Source of the DNA: Acinetobacter calcoaceticus ANC 3811
Lineage (GTDB): Bacteria; Pseudomonadota; Gammaproteobacteria; Pseudomonadales; Moraxellaceae
Assembly: GCF_000399665.1 (NCBI RefSeq)
Contig: NZ_KB976986.1
Span: 3,218,733-3,282,732, forward strand
Direction of reading: 5' to 3'
Length of the DNA stretch: 64,000 bases
Part shown: one piece after another, positions 17,626 through 26,840 of the stretch
Layout of the letters: each line of letters opens with the position of its first letter
How positions within the stretch are numbered: position 1 is the stretch's first letter
Program-made: the position numbers and the translations under genes
The notes under the pieces: model-generated
What the model was told of the DNA's origin: nothing
Database searches by the model: none
What the model saw: only the letters and a program-made list of their open reading frames with translations

Positions 17626-19068
17626 ATGGCAGCTCATCAAAATGGTTCTGAAGCCAATCACTCCCAAAGTTTAAAACATGGACTCAAATCACGCCACTTA
17701 ACGATGATCTCGATTGCAGGGGTAATTGGTGGCTCTTTATTCGTGGGCTCGGGCAGTATTATTTACAATACGGGACCTGTAGTTTTTCTAACCTATGCTT
17801 TGGGTGGTCTACTCGTTTGGTTCATCATGCGTATGTTAGGCGAGATGGCCGTTTTAAACCCTGATAGTGGCTCTTTTTCAACATATGCTGACCGTGCGAT
17901 TGGTCGTTGGGCAGGTTTCTCAATTGGCTGGTTATACTGGTGTACGCTCGCAATGCTCATGGGATGGGAAGCCTATGTGGCGGGTAAAATTCTAAATAAT
18001 TGGTTCCCATTTATACCGATCTGGGCCTATATGGTTGTCGTGATTGGTGCATTGGTCGCAGTCAATTTACAAAACGTGAAAAACTATGGCGAGTTTGAGT
18101 TCTGGTTTGCACTCATCAAAGTCATTGCGATTGTTATCTTCTTGGTGATTGGCAGTTTAGCCATCATGCATTTGTGGCCTTGGGGCAATCCAGCTGCTTC
18201 AGGTATTAGTAATCTAACCTCTCAAGGCTTTATGCCAAATGGAGGATCCTCCGTTATTACCGCCTTGCTTGGGGTCATGTTTGCCTATATTGGTGCTGAA
18301 ATTGTCACTGTAGCGGCAGCAGAATCGGCAAATCCATCGAAAGAAATTCGTAAAGCATCGAACTCGGTGGTTTGGCGAATTATTTTATTCTATGTAGGCT
18401 CAATGTTCGTTGCGGTATGTTTGATTCCTCACAACAATGAACTTTTGAAAGATTCGACTTGGGGAACCTATAGCGTGACTTTGTCAGCGCTTGGTATTCC
18501 GGGGGCACGTCATATCGTAAATTTTGTGGTTCTAACTTCGGTATGTAGTTGTTTTAACTCTGCACTTTACACATGTTCACGTATGTTATTTTCGTTGGCT
18601 AAACGCGGTGATGCACCAAAAAGTTTTGGCTCTGTAAACAGCAAAAGCAGTCCGTGGATTGGTGTGATTGTGTCATGTTTCTTCTCTGTGATTGCCGTGG
18701 TTTTAACTGCAACTAAGAGTATGGATGTTTATGACTTTTTCATGCTAACGACGGGTGCAGCAACATTGTATGTGTACCTGACGATTGCTTATTCTCAGCT
18801 CCGTATGCGTAAAAAACTCGAAGCTGAAGGCGTTAAAATTGACTTTAAAATGTGGATGTTCCCTTACTTAACTTATGTAGTGATCTTTGCAATTATTGGT
18901 GCAATTCTGACCATGTTGATTGAAGGTACATATTTTAAAGAAGTGATTTACACCACAGCATTGTTCGGCATTATTGTGTTTTTTGGAATATTGTCGGAAA
19001 AACTAGGGTGGGGTAAAGAGCGTAGAACAACCCATCTCACTCATACTCAAGAAGAAAATTTAGTTTAG
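17626..19068 (+). CDS. gabP: GABA permease (amino acid-polyamine-organocation family)
   Basis: A 12-helix APC-family amino acid permease of 480 residues. The first helix carries ISIAGVIGGSLFVGSG, and the YIGAEIVTVAAAE segment in helix 6 is typical of GabP and related permeases. It imports 4-aminobutyrate for the gabT-gabD pathway encoded next to it. The ATG at 17626 (MAAHQNGSEAN) is chosen because AAGGAAAA precedes it. A GabR-like operator lies about 200 bases upstream. Confidence 0.9.
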   Translation: MAAHQNGSEANHSQSLKHGLKSRHLTMISIAGVIGGSLFVGSGSIIYNTGPVVFLTYALGGLLVWFIMRMLGEMAVLNPDSGSFSTYADRAIGRWAGFSIGWLYWCTLAMLMGWEAYVAGKILNNWFPFIPIWAYMVVVIGALVAVNLQNVKNYGEFEFWFALIKVIAIVIFLVIGSLAIMHLWPWGNPAASGISNLTSQGFMPNGGSSVITALLGVMFAYIGAEIVTVAAAESANPSKEIRKASNSVVWRIILFYVGSMFVAVCLIPHNNELLKDSTWGTYSVTLSALGIPGARHIVNFVVLTSVCSCFNSALYTCSRMLFSLAKRGDAPKSFGSVNSKSSPWIGVIVSCFFSVIAVVLTATKSMDVYDFFMLTTGAATLYVYLTIAYSQLRMRKKLEAEGVKIDFKMWMFPYLTYVVIFAIIGAILTMLIEGTYFKEVIYTTALFGIIVFFGILSEKLGWGKERRTTHLTHTQEENLV

Positions 19069-19080
19069 TCTTTTTAGAAT

Positions 19081-19113
19081 AAAAAAAGAGCCTCATTGTG
19101 AGGCTCTTTTTTA
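19081..19113. terminator. Bidirectional intrinsic terminator
   Basis: AAGAGCCTCA-TTG-TGAGGCTCTT with A and T runs, between convergent gabP and gabR. Confidence 0.93.
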
Positions 19114-19134
19114 TTGATTGGGGGAAAAACAGAC

Positions 19135-20634
19135 TTAATTAATTGTTTGTACACCCGCTTCACGTAAGCACTGGAGCAACACACCAAAAGCCATCACCAT
19201 GTCTTTTTCATTTACACAGGCAAAGCCCATGAGTAAGCCGCGCTCTGCATGTGCATGCGACTGCATGTAGTATTGTGAAAGTGGGCGAACTTTGACACCA
19301 CGTTCGAGTGCGGTTGCTGCAATCGCGACATCATCGCAAGAGTTTGGCAATTTTAAAACTAAGTGTAATCCTGCTGCTTCGTCATATTCATGAATAAATT
19401 CGGGGCCAAGATAGCGTTTAATCAGACTGACTAAGTAATCGCGTCTTTTGCCATAAAGTAAACGCATACGACGAATATGCGCTTCGTAATGACCTTCACG
19501 AATAAATTCTGCTAGGGCCTTTTGCTCAAGTAAATGTCCACCACGATACAGTTCAGCTGCCACAATACGTAGCGGTGAAAAGAGGGGTTTAGGCACCACT
19601 AGATATCCAATTCTTAAAGATGGATAAATGGTTTTACTAAACGTACCCATGTACAGCACAGGTGCATCATTCTCTAAACCTTGTAAGGATGGATAAGGTT
19701 GGCCTGAGAAACGGAATTCACTGTCGTAATCATCTTCTACAATCCAGCTATTGTGCTGGCGGGCAATTTCAATCAATTTACGTCGACGATCTAGGCTTAA
19801 ATGTGAACCTAATGGATATTGGTGTGATGGTGTGACAAAAATTAATTTGGGTGGTTTTGCTGGATTTTCTTCGGGAATAATGCCTTCGGCATCGACTGGC
19901 ATGGGTTGAATATCTACGCCATTAATACGTAGCATGTTGCGCATTCCCCAATAGCCTGGATCTTCAATCCAGATGCGATCACCAATATCGCTAAGTGCAC
20001 GCGAAACTAAGTCAATCGCTTGGTGAATACCTTCGGTAATAATAATCTGGTCAGCGTCACACTGAACTGAACGTGCAACGCGTAAGTAATCTGCCAACGC
20101 ACTTCGAAGCTCAATACAGCCACCAGCATTACTGTAAATTAAACGGTTAATGTCAGGCTCTCGGCTTAAACGCGCCTGAATACGACTAAAAATATGATGT
20201 GGAAACTCTGTTACATCGGGTGCGCCTGGCACGAAAGCTCCCCATTGATGTGGCGAGGCTGCGGCATAGCCTAATAAGTTTGAGCCACGGTTGGAGAGCG
20301 CATAAGAGTTTTGAACTTTCGGACTTGAAGCTGCTTTTTTCTTATTTTGTGTATTTAAAAAACTCTCTGGTAGTTTTTCAGCAACCCATGTGCCATGACC
20401 TGTACGTGCTTCTAAATAGCCTTCAGCCTGTAGCTGTTCGTAGGCAGTAAGAACTGTATTTCTGGAAACATGAATTTCACTAGCTAAGTCACGGGAAGCG
20501 GGCAAGCGAGTTTTAGGCTGAACGACGCCATCAATAATGGCACCACGCAGACAACGGAAAAGACGTTGATGTAGTTTACCTTCGGTGTCCTGTTGGAGCC
20601 GTTGTAATAAATGATCTCCAAGCAAACTACGCAA
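19135..20634 (-). CDS. gabR: MocR/GabR-type regulator (GntR HTH fused to aminotransferase fold)
   Basis: The N-terminal 75 residues are a GntR winged helix (LPASRDLASEIHVSRNTVLTAYEQL). After a linker of about 50 residues comes a fold-type I aminotransferase domain with the PLP lysine context TFSKTIYPSLRIGYLV. MocR/GabR proteins use PLP and GABA to sense GABA and activate gabTD while repressing themselves. The start is a TTG at 20634 with AGGAG about 8 bases upstream. The operator copy at 20637-20643 overlaps this ribosome-binding region, as expected for autorepression. It is divergent from gabT. Confidence 0.93.
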   Translation of the reverse strand: MRSLLGDHLLQRLQQDTEGKLHQRLFRCLRGAIIDGVVQPKTRLPASRDLASEIHVSRNTVLTAYEQLQAEGYLEARTGHGTWVAEKLPESFLNTQNKKKAASSPKVQNSYALSNRGSNLLGYAAASPHQWGAFVPGAPDVTEFPHHIFSRIQARLSREPDINRLIYSNAGGCIELRSALADYLRVARSVQCDADQIIITEGIHQAIDLVSRALSDIGDRIWIEDPGYWGMRNMLRINGVDIQPMPVDAEGIIPEENPAKPPKLIFVTPSHQYPLGSHLSLDRRRKLIEIARQHNSWIVEDDYDSEFRFSGQPYPSLQGLENDAPVLYMGTFSKTIYPSLRIGYLVVPKPLFSPLRIVAAELYRGGHLLEQKALAEFIREGHYEAHIRRMRLLYGKRRDYLVSLIKRYLGPEFIHEYDEAAGLHLVLKLPNSCDDVAIAATALERGVKVRPLSQYYMQSHAHAERGLLMGFACVNEKDMVMAFGVLLQCLREAGVQTIN

Positions 20635-20636
20635 TT

Positions 20637-20667
20637 GGCTCTCTCCTACAGTTAAAAAATGGCTCTC
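20637..20667. promoter_or_regulatory. GabR-like operator between gabR and gabT
   Basis: GGCTCTC occurs at 20637-20643 and 20661-20667, exactly 24 bp apart, in contexts AATTGGCTCTCT and AATGGCTCTCG, identical to the site upstream of gabP. The first copy overlaps the gabR ribosome-binding site; both lie upstream of gabT. Confidence 0.78.
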
Positions 20668-20789
20668 GTCAGTTGCCGCCAGACGAGCGAAATTACATGC
20701 ATAGGCAGTTGTTGTAAAGCACCCTGAAAATTAAGCGCAGGATGTAAGACCAAAGCTGCAACTGATGATGAAAAATATGAGGGAATCAA

Positions 20790-22082
20790 ATGGATAATCA
20801 ACATTCTGCACTTAACGCACGTAAACAGCAAGCAACTCCACGTGGTGTAGGCGTGATGTGTCAGTGGTATGCGGAAAAAGCTGAAAACGCGACACTTTGG
20901 GACAAGGAAGGCAACCAATTTATCGACTTTGCTGGTGGTATTGCGGTTTTAAATACAGGCCATCGCCACCCTAAAGTGATTGCAGCGGTGACTGAACAAC
21001 TCACTAAATTTACTCATACTGCCTATCAAGTAACACCTTATGAAAGCTATGTGGCCTTAGCTGAGCGTATTAATGAGCGTGCGCCAATTGCTGGTCCTGC
21101 GAAGTCAGCTTTTTTCACAACAGGTGCAGAAGCTGTTGAAAATGCAGTAAAGATTGCTCGTTGTTATACAGGCCGTCACGGCATTATCACGTTTGGTAAC
21201 GGTTTCCACGGTCGTTCATTTATGACCATGGCAATGACAGGTAAAACTGCACCTTACAAACGTGATTTCGGTGTGATGCCAGCGGGTGTGTTCCACGCAC
21301 GTTACCCTGTACCAGCTAAAGGTATTTCAGTAGACGCGGCAATTGAAAGCGTTGAAGATATCTTCAGTGAAGATATTGCACCACACGATGTTGCAGCAAT
21401 TGTGCTTGAGCCAGTGCAAGGTGAAGGTGGTTTTCATGTTGTACCAGCCGAATTCTTAAAACGTTTACGTTCAATTTGCGACAAGCACGGCATTTTATTG
21501 GTTGCTGACGAAGTGCAATCTGGCTTTGCTCGTACAGGTAAATTGTTTGCGATGAATCATTTTGAGACTAAAGCAGACCTCATCACTATGGCAAAAAGCT
21601 TGGGTGGTGGTTTTCCAATTTCAGGTGTTGTTGGCCGTGCAGAAGTCATGGATGCACCAAACCCAGGCGGACTAGGCGGTACTTACGCAGGTAGCCCGAT
21701 TGCGGTTGCTGCTGCGCACGCGGTTATTGATGCGATTGAAGAAGAAAACTTATGTGAACGTGCAAATGAACTAGGTGCTGAGTTAGTTGTTGCGCTTAAA
21801 GATATTCAACAAGCAACAGGCGATATTGTCACTGATATTCGTGCATTAGGTTCAATGGTTGCAGTAGAGCTTGAAACGGCTGAGCAAGCAAAAGTTGTAC
21901 AAAACTATGCAATGGAAAACGGGTTGTTACTTCTTACTTGTGGTAAATACGGTAATGTAATTCGTTTCCTATATCCATTAACCATTCCTGCTGAGCAATT
22001 CCGTCAAGGCCTTGATATCCTGAAACAAGGTTTTGCGACACTCAAAGCAGGTAGTGCAAAAGCGATGGAGCAATCTGCATGA
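20790..22082 (+). CDS. gabT: 4-aminobutyrate aminotransferase
   Basis: A class III PLP-dependent aminotransferase of 430 residues. The glycine-rich TGAEAVENAVKIAR, the aspartate in VADEVQSGFARTG that binds the pyridine nitrogen, and the PLP lysine in MAKSLGGGFPISG are all intact. It converts GABA and 2-oxoglutarate to succinate semialdehyde and glutamate. GAGGGAATCAA precedes the ATG. Its last four bases overlap gabD (ATGA), so the two are translationally coupled. Divergent gabR is the probable activator. Confidence 0.96.
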   Translation: MDNQHSALNARKQQATPRGVGVMCQWYAEKAENATLWDKEGNQFIDFAGGIAVLNTGHRHPKVIAAVTEQLTKFTHTAYQVTPYESYVALAERINERAPIAGPAKSAFFTTGAEAVENAVKIARCYTGRHGIITFGNGFHGRSFMTMAMTGKTAPYKRDFGVMPAGVFHARYPVPAKGISVDAAIESVEDIFSEDIAPHDVAAIVLEPVQGEGGFHVVPAEFLKRLRSICDKHGILLVADEVQSGFARTGKLFAMNHFETKADLITMAKSLGGGFPISGVVGRAEVMDAPNPGGLGGTYAGSPIAVAAAHAVIDAIEEENLCERANELGAELVVALKDIQQATGDIVTDIRALGSMVAVELETAEQAKVVQNYAMENGLLLLTCGKYGNVIRFLYPLTIPAEQFRQGLDILKQGFATLKAGSAKAMEQSA

Positions 22083-23527
22083 TTCAAAATAATTTGCAGT
22101 ATTTATTAAGACATCCTGATATTTCATTAGAGGCACCTGCATCAAATGATTATATCGAAGTTAATGATGCTGCTACGGGTGAAACTTTGGCATGGGTAAA
22201 AACCTATGACCGCGCAGGGGTTGAAGCCGCAATTAATCGTTCAGCAAAAGCGCAGGCTGCTTGGAAAAAGCAAACTGCCTTGGCTCGTGCTGATGTGTTA
22301 TTGGCATGGTACAACCTCATGCTTGAGCACAAAGAAAATATTGCTCAGATTTTAACGGCTGAGCAAGGTAAACCATTGGCAGAAGCACGTGGTGAAATTG
22401 GTTATGCAGCATCATTCATCCGTTGGTTTGCTGAGCAAGCCCGCCGTGTTGATGGTGAAGTGTTGACGCCAACTTTACCAAACCAACGCTTGCTCGTGAT
22501 TAAACAAGCGATTGGGGTAACTGCTGCAATTACGCCGTGGAACTTCCCCGCTGCTATGATTACGCGTAAAGCGGGTCCGGCAATTGCTGCGGGTTGTTCA
22601 ATGTTGGTTAAACCAGCAGAGCAAACGCCGTTAACAGCATATGCACTTGAAGTATTGGCGTTACAGGCAGGTTTACCAGCTGATGTTTTAATTAACATTA
22701 GTGGTGATGCGGTTGAAGTGGGTAAAACACTATGCGAAAGCGATATTGTTCGTAAGTTAAGCTTCACAGGTTCAACCCAAGTGGGTCGTATCTTGATGCA
22801 ACAATGTGCGCCAACCATTAAGAAACTTTCACTTGAACTTGGTGGTAACGCGCCAGTTGTGGTATTTGACGATGCCAATCTTGAACAAGCTGTTCAGGGC
22901 ATTATGGCAAGTAAATACCGCAACAGTGGCCAGACTTGTGTTTGTGCTAACCGTATTTATGTTCAAGACGGTATTTACGATGCGTTGGCAGACCGTTTGG
23001 TTGAAGCCGTGTCTAAATTGAAAGTTGGCGATGGCCGTCAAGAAGGTTCAACTCAAGGACCTTTAATTGATGAAGATGCGATTGCAAAAGTTCAGTCTCA
23101 TATTGCAGATGCAACTGAGAAAGGCGCGACAATTCGTATTGGTGGTCAGCGTTCAGCACTTGGCGGTACATTCTTTGAACCAACTGTGTTAACTGGCGTA
23201 ACGCAAGACATGAAAGTGTCTAAAGAAGAAACTTTTGGTCCGCTTGCACCACTATTCCGCTTTAAAACTGAAGACGAAGCAGTGGCAATGGCGAACGATA
23301 CCGAGTTTGGTTTAGCTGCTTATTTATTTACTCAAAGCACAGCTCGTCAATGGCGAGTGGGTGAAGCACTTGAGTACGGTATGGTCGGCATTAACACGGG
23401 TGCGATTTCAAATGAAGTTGCTCCGTTTGGTGGCGTAAAACAATCAGGTCTAGGTCGTGAAGGTTCAAAATTCGGCATCGAAGAATATGTTGAAATGAAA
23501 TACCTATGCGTAGACTTATCTGAGTAA
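22079..23527 (+). CDS. gabD: NAD(P)-dependent succinate-semialdehyde dehydrogenase
   Basis: An aldehyde dehydrogenase of 482 residues. It has the cofactor motif FTGSTQVGR, the general base in LELGGNAP, the catalytic Cys in SGQTCVCANR and the EETFGPLAPLF motif. The second Cys two residues after the catalytic one is the position used for redox control in E. coli GabD. It oxidises succinate semialdehyde to succinate, completing the route from GABA to the TCA cycle. The start overlaps the gabT stop. Confidence 0.96.
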   Translation: MIQNNLQYLLRHPDISLEAPASNDYIEVNDAATGETLAWVKTYDRAGVEAAINRSAKAQAAWKKQTALARADVLLAWYNLMLEHKENIAQILTAEQGKPLAEARGEIGYAASFIRWFAEQARRVDGEVLTPTLPNQRLLVIKQAIGVTAAITPWNFPAAMITRKAGPAIAAGCSMLVKPAEQTPLTAYALEVLALQAGLPADVLINISGDAVEVGKTLCESDIVRKLSFTGSTQVGRILMQQCAPTIKKLSLELGGNAPVVVFDDANLEQAVQGIMASKYRNSGQTCVCANRIYVQDGIYDALADRLVEAVSKLKVGDGRQEGSTQGPLIDEDAIAKVQSHIADATEKGATIRIGGQRSALGGTFFEPTVLTGVTQDMKVSKEETFGPLAPLFRFKTEDEAVAMANDTEFGLAAYLFTQSTARQWRVGEALEYGMVGINTGAISNEVAPFGGVKQSGLGREGSKFGIEEYVEMKYLCVDLSE

Positions 23528-23528
23528 G

Positions 23529-23590
23529 GAACAAAGCGAGTTCGTTTTGTTCTGAACGAAAACATGCAGTTATGCTGTATGTGATGTTTC
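23529..23590 (+). other. Structured 3' region after gabD
   Basis: Directly after the stop is GAACAAAGCG-AGTT-CGTTTTGTTC (one G-U pair), which competes with an overlapping TTCGTT...AACGAA stem. CATGCAG-TTATG-CTGTATG and then the main terminator follow. It may protect the mRNA 3' end. Confidence 0.45.
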
Positions 23591-23592
23591 AC

Positions 23593-23627
23593 AAAAACCG
23601 GTCATGCCCATTCATGACCGGTTTTTT
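23593..23627. terminator. Bidirectional intrinsic terminator
   Basis: AAACCGGTCATG-CCCATT-CATGACCGGTTT with A and T runs, between convergent gabD and the LysR gene. Confidence 0.93.
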
Positions 23628-23629
23628 AT

Positions 23630-24604
23630 TTAAGTTGGCAGATATCCTTCATGGCTTTCCGGTAAACGTCTGAGTTCTTCAATCAGTGTTTCAATGAGTT
23701 TCTCGACCACAAGGCGTTGGCCTTTTCTAGATACATAAACCAGTTGAAGCATGCCAATATTCGATTTCCAGTCAGGAAGAATATGAACAAGTGTGCCTTT
23801 ACGAATTTCAGATTCGACAGTTAAAAAGGGAAGGTCGGCAATGCCTAACCCGTCCATCACTGCATAGTAAACACCTGCCAAGTCATTACTTTTTATTCGT
23901 GGTTGATAAGGCACATCAACCGATTCACCATTTCGAATATTGCATAAATGCCAAATAGGGTTTTGTTTTTGAGTGCCTAAGCTGATACTTGGAAAGTCTT
24001 GTAATTCGGAATAATGCTCAATAGTACGGCCTTGAAGTAATTCGGGCGAAGCCACTAGACAGTGGTCGGTTTTAATCACATCACGAACAATTAAATTCGA
24101 ATCTTCATTGGGTTCGAAATTGGTTCGAATAGCAAGGTCGATATCATCATGCAAAATATCTACCCGACGGCTTGTCAGCTCGAGTGCAATCTCAACTTTG
24201 GGATAGGTTTTTAAAAACTGATTTAAAATTTTTCTAATTTGAAAATGCATCATAAGCGGTGGGCAGCTTATTTTTACTAAACCTTGAGGTTCACTTTTTT
24301 GCTTTAACAAAACGTTTTCTGCACATTCAACTTGAGCTATAACTTTGCAGCATTCTTCATAGAACTCTTGACCTAAATCGGTCACTTTAAAATGACGGGT
24401 TGTTCTTTGAATGAGGCTGACATTAAATTTACTTTCAAGGTCAATAATGCGTCGGCTGAGCTTGGACTTACTAATATTCTCAGCTTCACTGGCCGCACTA
24501 AAACCGCCGTATTTCACGACCAAATAGAAATAATAAAAATCATCAAAAGAACTTATCAATGCCAGATCAATCCATTTAAATTCAAGATTAGAGCGCTTAA
24601 GCAC
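23630..24604 (-). CDS. LysR-family transcriptional regulator
   Basis: A LysR protein with an N-terminal HTH (FDDFYYFYLVVKYGGFSAASEAENISKSKLSRRIIDLE) and a C-terminal periplasmic-binding-like effector domain. The annotated end is the first possible start, a GTG at 24604. That start lies inside a 32-bp palindrome, and the family normally begins only a few residues before FDDFYYFY, so the TTG at 24559 is the more likely start. The upstream neighbour on the same strand is a YcaC-like hydrolase and the divergent gene is a pirin, a grouping that suggests they are regulated together. Confidence 0.88.
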   Translation of the reverse strand: MLKRSNLEFKWIDLALISSFDDFYYFYLVVKYGGFSAASEAENISKSKLSRRIIDLESKFNVSLIQRTTRHFKVTDLGQEFYEECCKVIAQVECAENVLLKQKSEPQGLVKISCPPLMMHFQIRKILNQFLKTYPKVEIALELTSRRVDILHDDIDLAIRTNFEPNEDSNLIVRDVIKTDHCLVASPELLQGRTIEHYSELQDFPSISLGTQKQNPIWHLCNIRNGESVDVPYQPRIKSNDLAGVYYAVMDGLGIADLPFLTVESEIRKGTLVHILPDWKSNIGMLQLVYVSRKGQRLVVEKLIETLIEELRRLPESHEGYLPT

Positions 24605-24614
24605 TCTAATCTTG
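24583..24614. repeat. 32-bp near-perfect palindrome
   Basis: CAAGATTAGAG (24583-24593) and CTCTAATCTTG (24604-24614) are perfect arms, and the 10-base centre CGCTTAAGCA is itself palindromic except for its outermost pair. It lies between the YcaC-like gene and the LysR gene. No T-run follows on either strand. Confidence 0.7.
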
Positions 24615-24624
24615 GCAATAGAAT

Positions 24625-25251
24625 TTATTTTTGCGATGTATTAAAGCTGTAGCTAGTCATGAGGTTGCGATAATCAGGAATATGATTTGAGAAGAGTGCA
24701 CCTAGACCTTCCACATCATTACGCCAGTCACGGTGTAACTCACATGCCATACCGAACCAAGTCATAAGCTGAGCGCCTGCTTTAGACATACGGTCCCAAG
24801 CAGCATCACGCGTTAATTCATTGAAAGTACCAGAAGCATCAGTAATCACAAACACTTCAAAGCCTTCAGCGAGTGCAGATAAAGCAGGGAATGCCACACA
24901 AACTTCAGTGACCACACCCGCAATAATCAGTTGTTTTTTACCTGTCGCTTTTACAGCTTTTACGAAATCTTCATTGTCCCATGCATTGATTTGACCAGGA
25001 CGTGGAATAAATGGTGCATCTGGAAAAAGTTCTTTTAACTCTGGAACTAAAGGGCCATTTGGACCGTTTTCAAAACTCGTGGTAAGAATAGTCGGCAAAT
25101 TAAAATACTTCGCCGCATCTGCAAGCGCTAATACATTATTTTTAAATTTATCTGGATCGATATCTCGAACTAAAGAAAGTAAACCTGCTTGGTGGTCAAC
25201 TAAAAGAACCGCAGCATTATCCTTGTCTAAACGCACGTAATCTTGAGCCAT
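24625..25251 (-). CDS. YcaC-like isochorismatase-family cysteine hydrolase
   Basis: A 208-residue protein of the isochorismatase-like superfamily. The catalytic triad is visible as Asp in VLLVDHQAGL, Lys in KATGKKQLIIAG, and Cys in VVTEVCVAFPAL. The sequence is close to the YcaC group, octameric hydrolases of unknown physiological substrate. It shares a strand with the following LysR gene and is divergent from the pirin gene. Confidence 0.88.
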   Translation of the reverse strand: MAQDYVRLDKDNAAVLLVDHQAGLLSLVRDIDPDKFKNNVLALADAAKYFNLPTILTTSFENGPNGPLVPELKELFPDAPFIPRPGQINAWDNEDFVKAVKATGKKQLIIAGVVTEVCVAFPALSALAEGFEVFVITDASGTFNELTRDAAWDRMSKAGAQLMTWFGMACELHRDWRNDVEGLGALFSNHIPDYRNLMTSYSFNTSQK

Positions 25252-25528
25252 TTTTATTTCCTCGTGTTATCAAAATGAATAATTAAAAATTATTAAGTTA
25301 GGTCATCATTGCCTAAAATTATGCTAATTGAGTTTTATGTTGTGATTAAGTCTAAAAAATAGGATTAAGAATTTTAAAAATAGGACGATCTTAAAAAGAG
25401 CACCTCAAACTTTATGATTGTCTCATAGATGAAATAATGTGTTGCTAATCCTGATCTATAAACTGCAATTATTGAGGCGTAAAATCAATCCCAGTTCAAG
25501 AAAATCCTACATATATAGGAGAGATCAG

Positions 25529-26395
25529 ATGAAGAAATTTCTTGGTGCATATCAAAATAACCAGATGCATTGGGTGGGTGATGGTTTCCCTGTATATAAC
25601 CTATTCTCTTATGACCGTTTAGGCCAAACCCTAAGCCCATTCTTACTACTAGATTATGCAGCGCCTTATACTTTCTCACCAACCAACGAACAGCAAGGTG
25701 TAGGCTCGCATCCACACCGTGGCTTTGAAACAGTGACAATCGCCTACCAAGGTGAAGTGACTCATAAAGACTCGAGCGGTGGCGGCGGAACCATTAAAAC
25801 TGGTGATGTGCAATGGATGACTGCGGGTGCAGGCGTGTTACATGAAGAGTTCCATTCTCCTGAATTTGCAGAGCATGGCGGTCTTTTTGAAATGGTGCAA
25901 TTGTGGGTAAATTTACCTGCTCATTCAAAAATGACACCTGGAAAATATCAAGCAATTGAAGCCAAAGATATTCCAGACATTGCACTCGACGAGCATGGTA
26001 GCCATTTGCGCGTGATTGCTGGTGAATATGCAGATGCAAAAGGTGCTGCAACGACATTTAGTCCATTAAATGTGTGGGACGGTAAATTGGCTAAAGGTCA
26101 AAAACATACCCTCTATGTACCTGAAGGTCACACCACGCTTGTTGTGGTATTAGATGGTGCAGTTGTGGTCAATGATGCGAATCGTCTTGAGGGTAAAACC
26201 GTTGCGATTTTGTCTCGTGAAGGTGTTGAGTTTAGCTTAAATGCAGAAGAAGACACTAAATTCTTAGTGTTGACTGGTCAACCACTTAATGAACCAATCG
26301 AAGGTTATGGTCCATTCGTAATGAATACCAAAGCCGAAATTATGGAAGCGATTAATGATTTTAATCGTGGAAAATTCGGTTCACTCATGCAATAA
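25529..26395 (+). CDS. Pirin family protein
   Basis: A bicupin protein of 288 residues. The N-terminal cupin carries the metal-binding pattern HPHRGFETVTI...HEEFHSPE, and the C-terminal domain is pirin-like. Bacterial pirins can have quercetin 2,3-dioxygenase activity or act as redox cofactors; which applies here is unknown. The ATG at 25529 (MKKFLGAYQNNQMHW) follows an AGGAGAG site, so the longer open frame to 25439 is rejected. Divergent from the YcaC-LysR pair. Confidence 0.92.
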   Translation: MKKFLGAYQNNQMHWVGDGFPVYNLFSYDRLGQTLSPFLLLDYAAPYTFSPTNEQQGVGSHPHRGFETVTIAYQGEVTHKDSSGGGGTIKTGDVQWMTAGAGVLHEEFHSPEFAEHGGLFEMVQLWVNLPAHSKMTPGKYQAIEAKDIPDIALDEHGSHLRVIAGEYADAKGAATTFSPLNVWDGKLAKGQKHTLYVPEGHTTLVVVLDGAVVVNDANRLEGKTVAILSREGVEFSLNAEEDTKFLVLTGQPLNEPIEGYGPFVMNTKAEIMEAINDFNRGKFGSLMQ

Positions 26396-26442
26396 GCATA
26401 AATTGTTTAATTGCGCTTAATTCGCTATTAAAGCAAAGTAAT

Positions 26443-26479
26443 AAAAAGCCCGCTATCAAGTGTGAATAGCGGGCTTTTT
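26443..26479 (+). terminator. Intrinsic terminator of the pirin gene
   Basis: AAAAAGCCCGCTAT and ATAGCGGGCTTTTT flank a 9-base loop. Confidence 0.93.
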
Positions 26480-26500
26480 CGCTGTAAAGGTTCTGTTTTT

Positions 26501-26635
26501 ATGATGGTTTTCATTGTTGTTTCGGCATTGTTTTGTGTGATTTGGTTCTCATTATTGTGGCTCTATGATATCTCAAAAAAAGGCAGTTGTAAAACAGATG
26601 ATATAAATACAGTTAAATTATCTTATTTTATTTAA
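26501..26635 (+). CDS. Possible 44-residue single-pass membrane protein
   Basis: ATG ATG opens a 44-codon frame encoding a strongly hydrophobic helix (VFIVVSALFCVIWFSLLWLY) followed by a short polar tail with KK and DD. AAAGG lies 10 bases upstream of the first ATG. It sits between the pirin terminator and the FAD oxidoreductase gene in an otherwise empty 440-base stretch. No family is recognised and coding is not proven; it could be chance in AT-rich DNA, although the helix-plus-charged-tail design is typical of small membrane proteins. Confidence 0.35.
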   Translation: MMVFIVVSALFCVIWFSLLWLYDISKKGSCKTDDINTVKLSYFI

Positions 26636-26840
26636 AAGATTTTTTTTAAATTTATAAAAAATATCAGTTTTTATGAGGCTGTCTTTTTTTGTAAAAAAAT
26701 ATAAAAAATTAGCCGACTCGGTAGTTAAATATTTTCTATATAAATTGATGCAAAAAATAAAAATCTGGTAGTTTTTAATACGGTGTTTTTTGGGGGTATG
26801 AGTGATAATCAAAAAAATTCTCTAAAAATGGGACATCATT

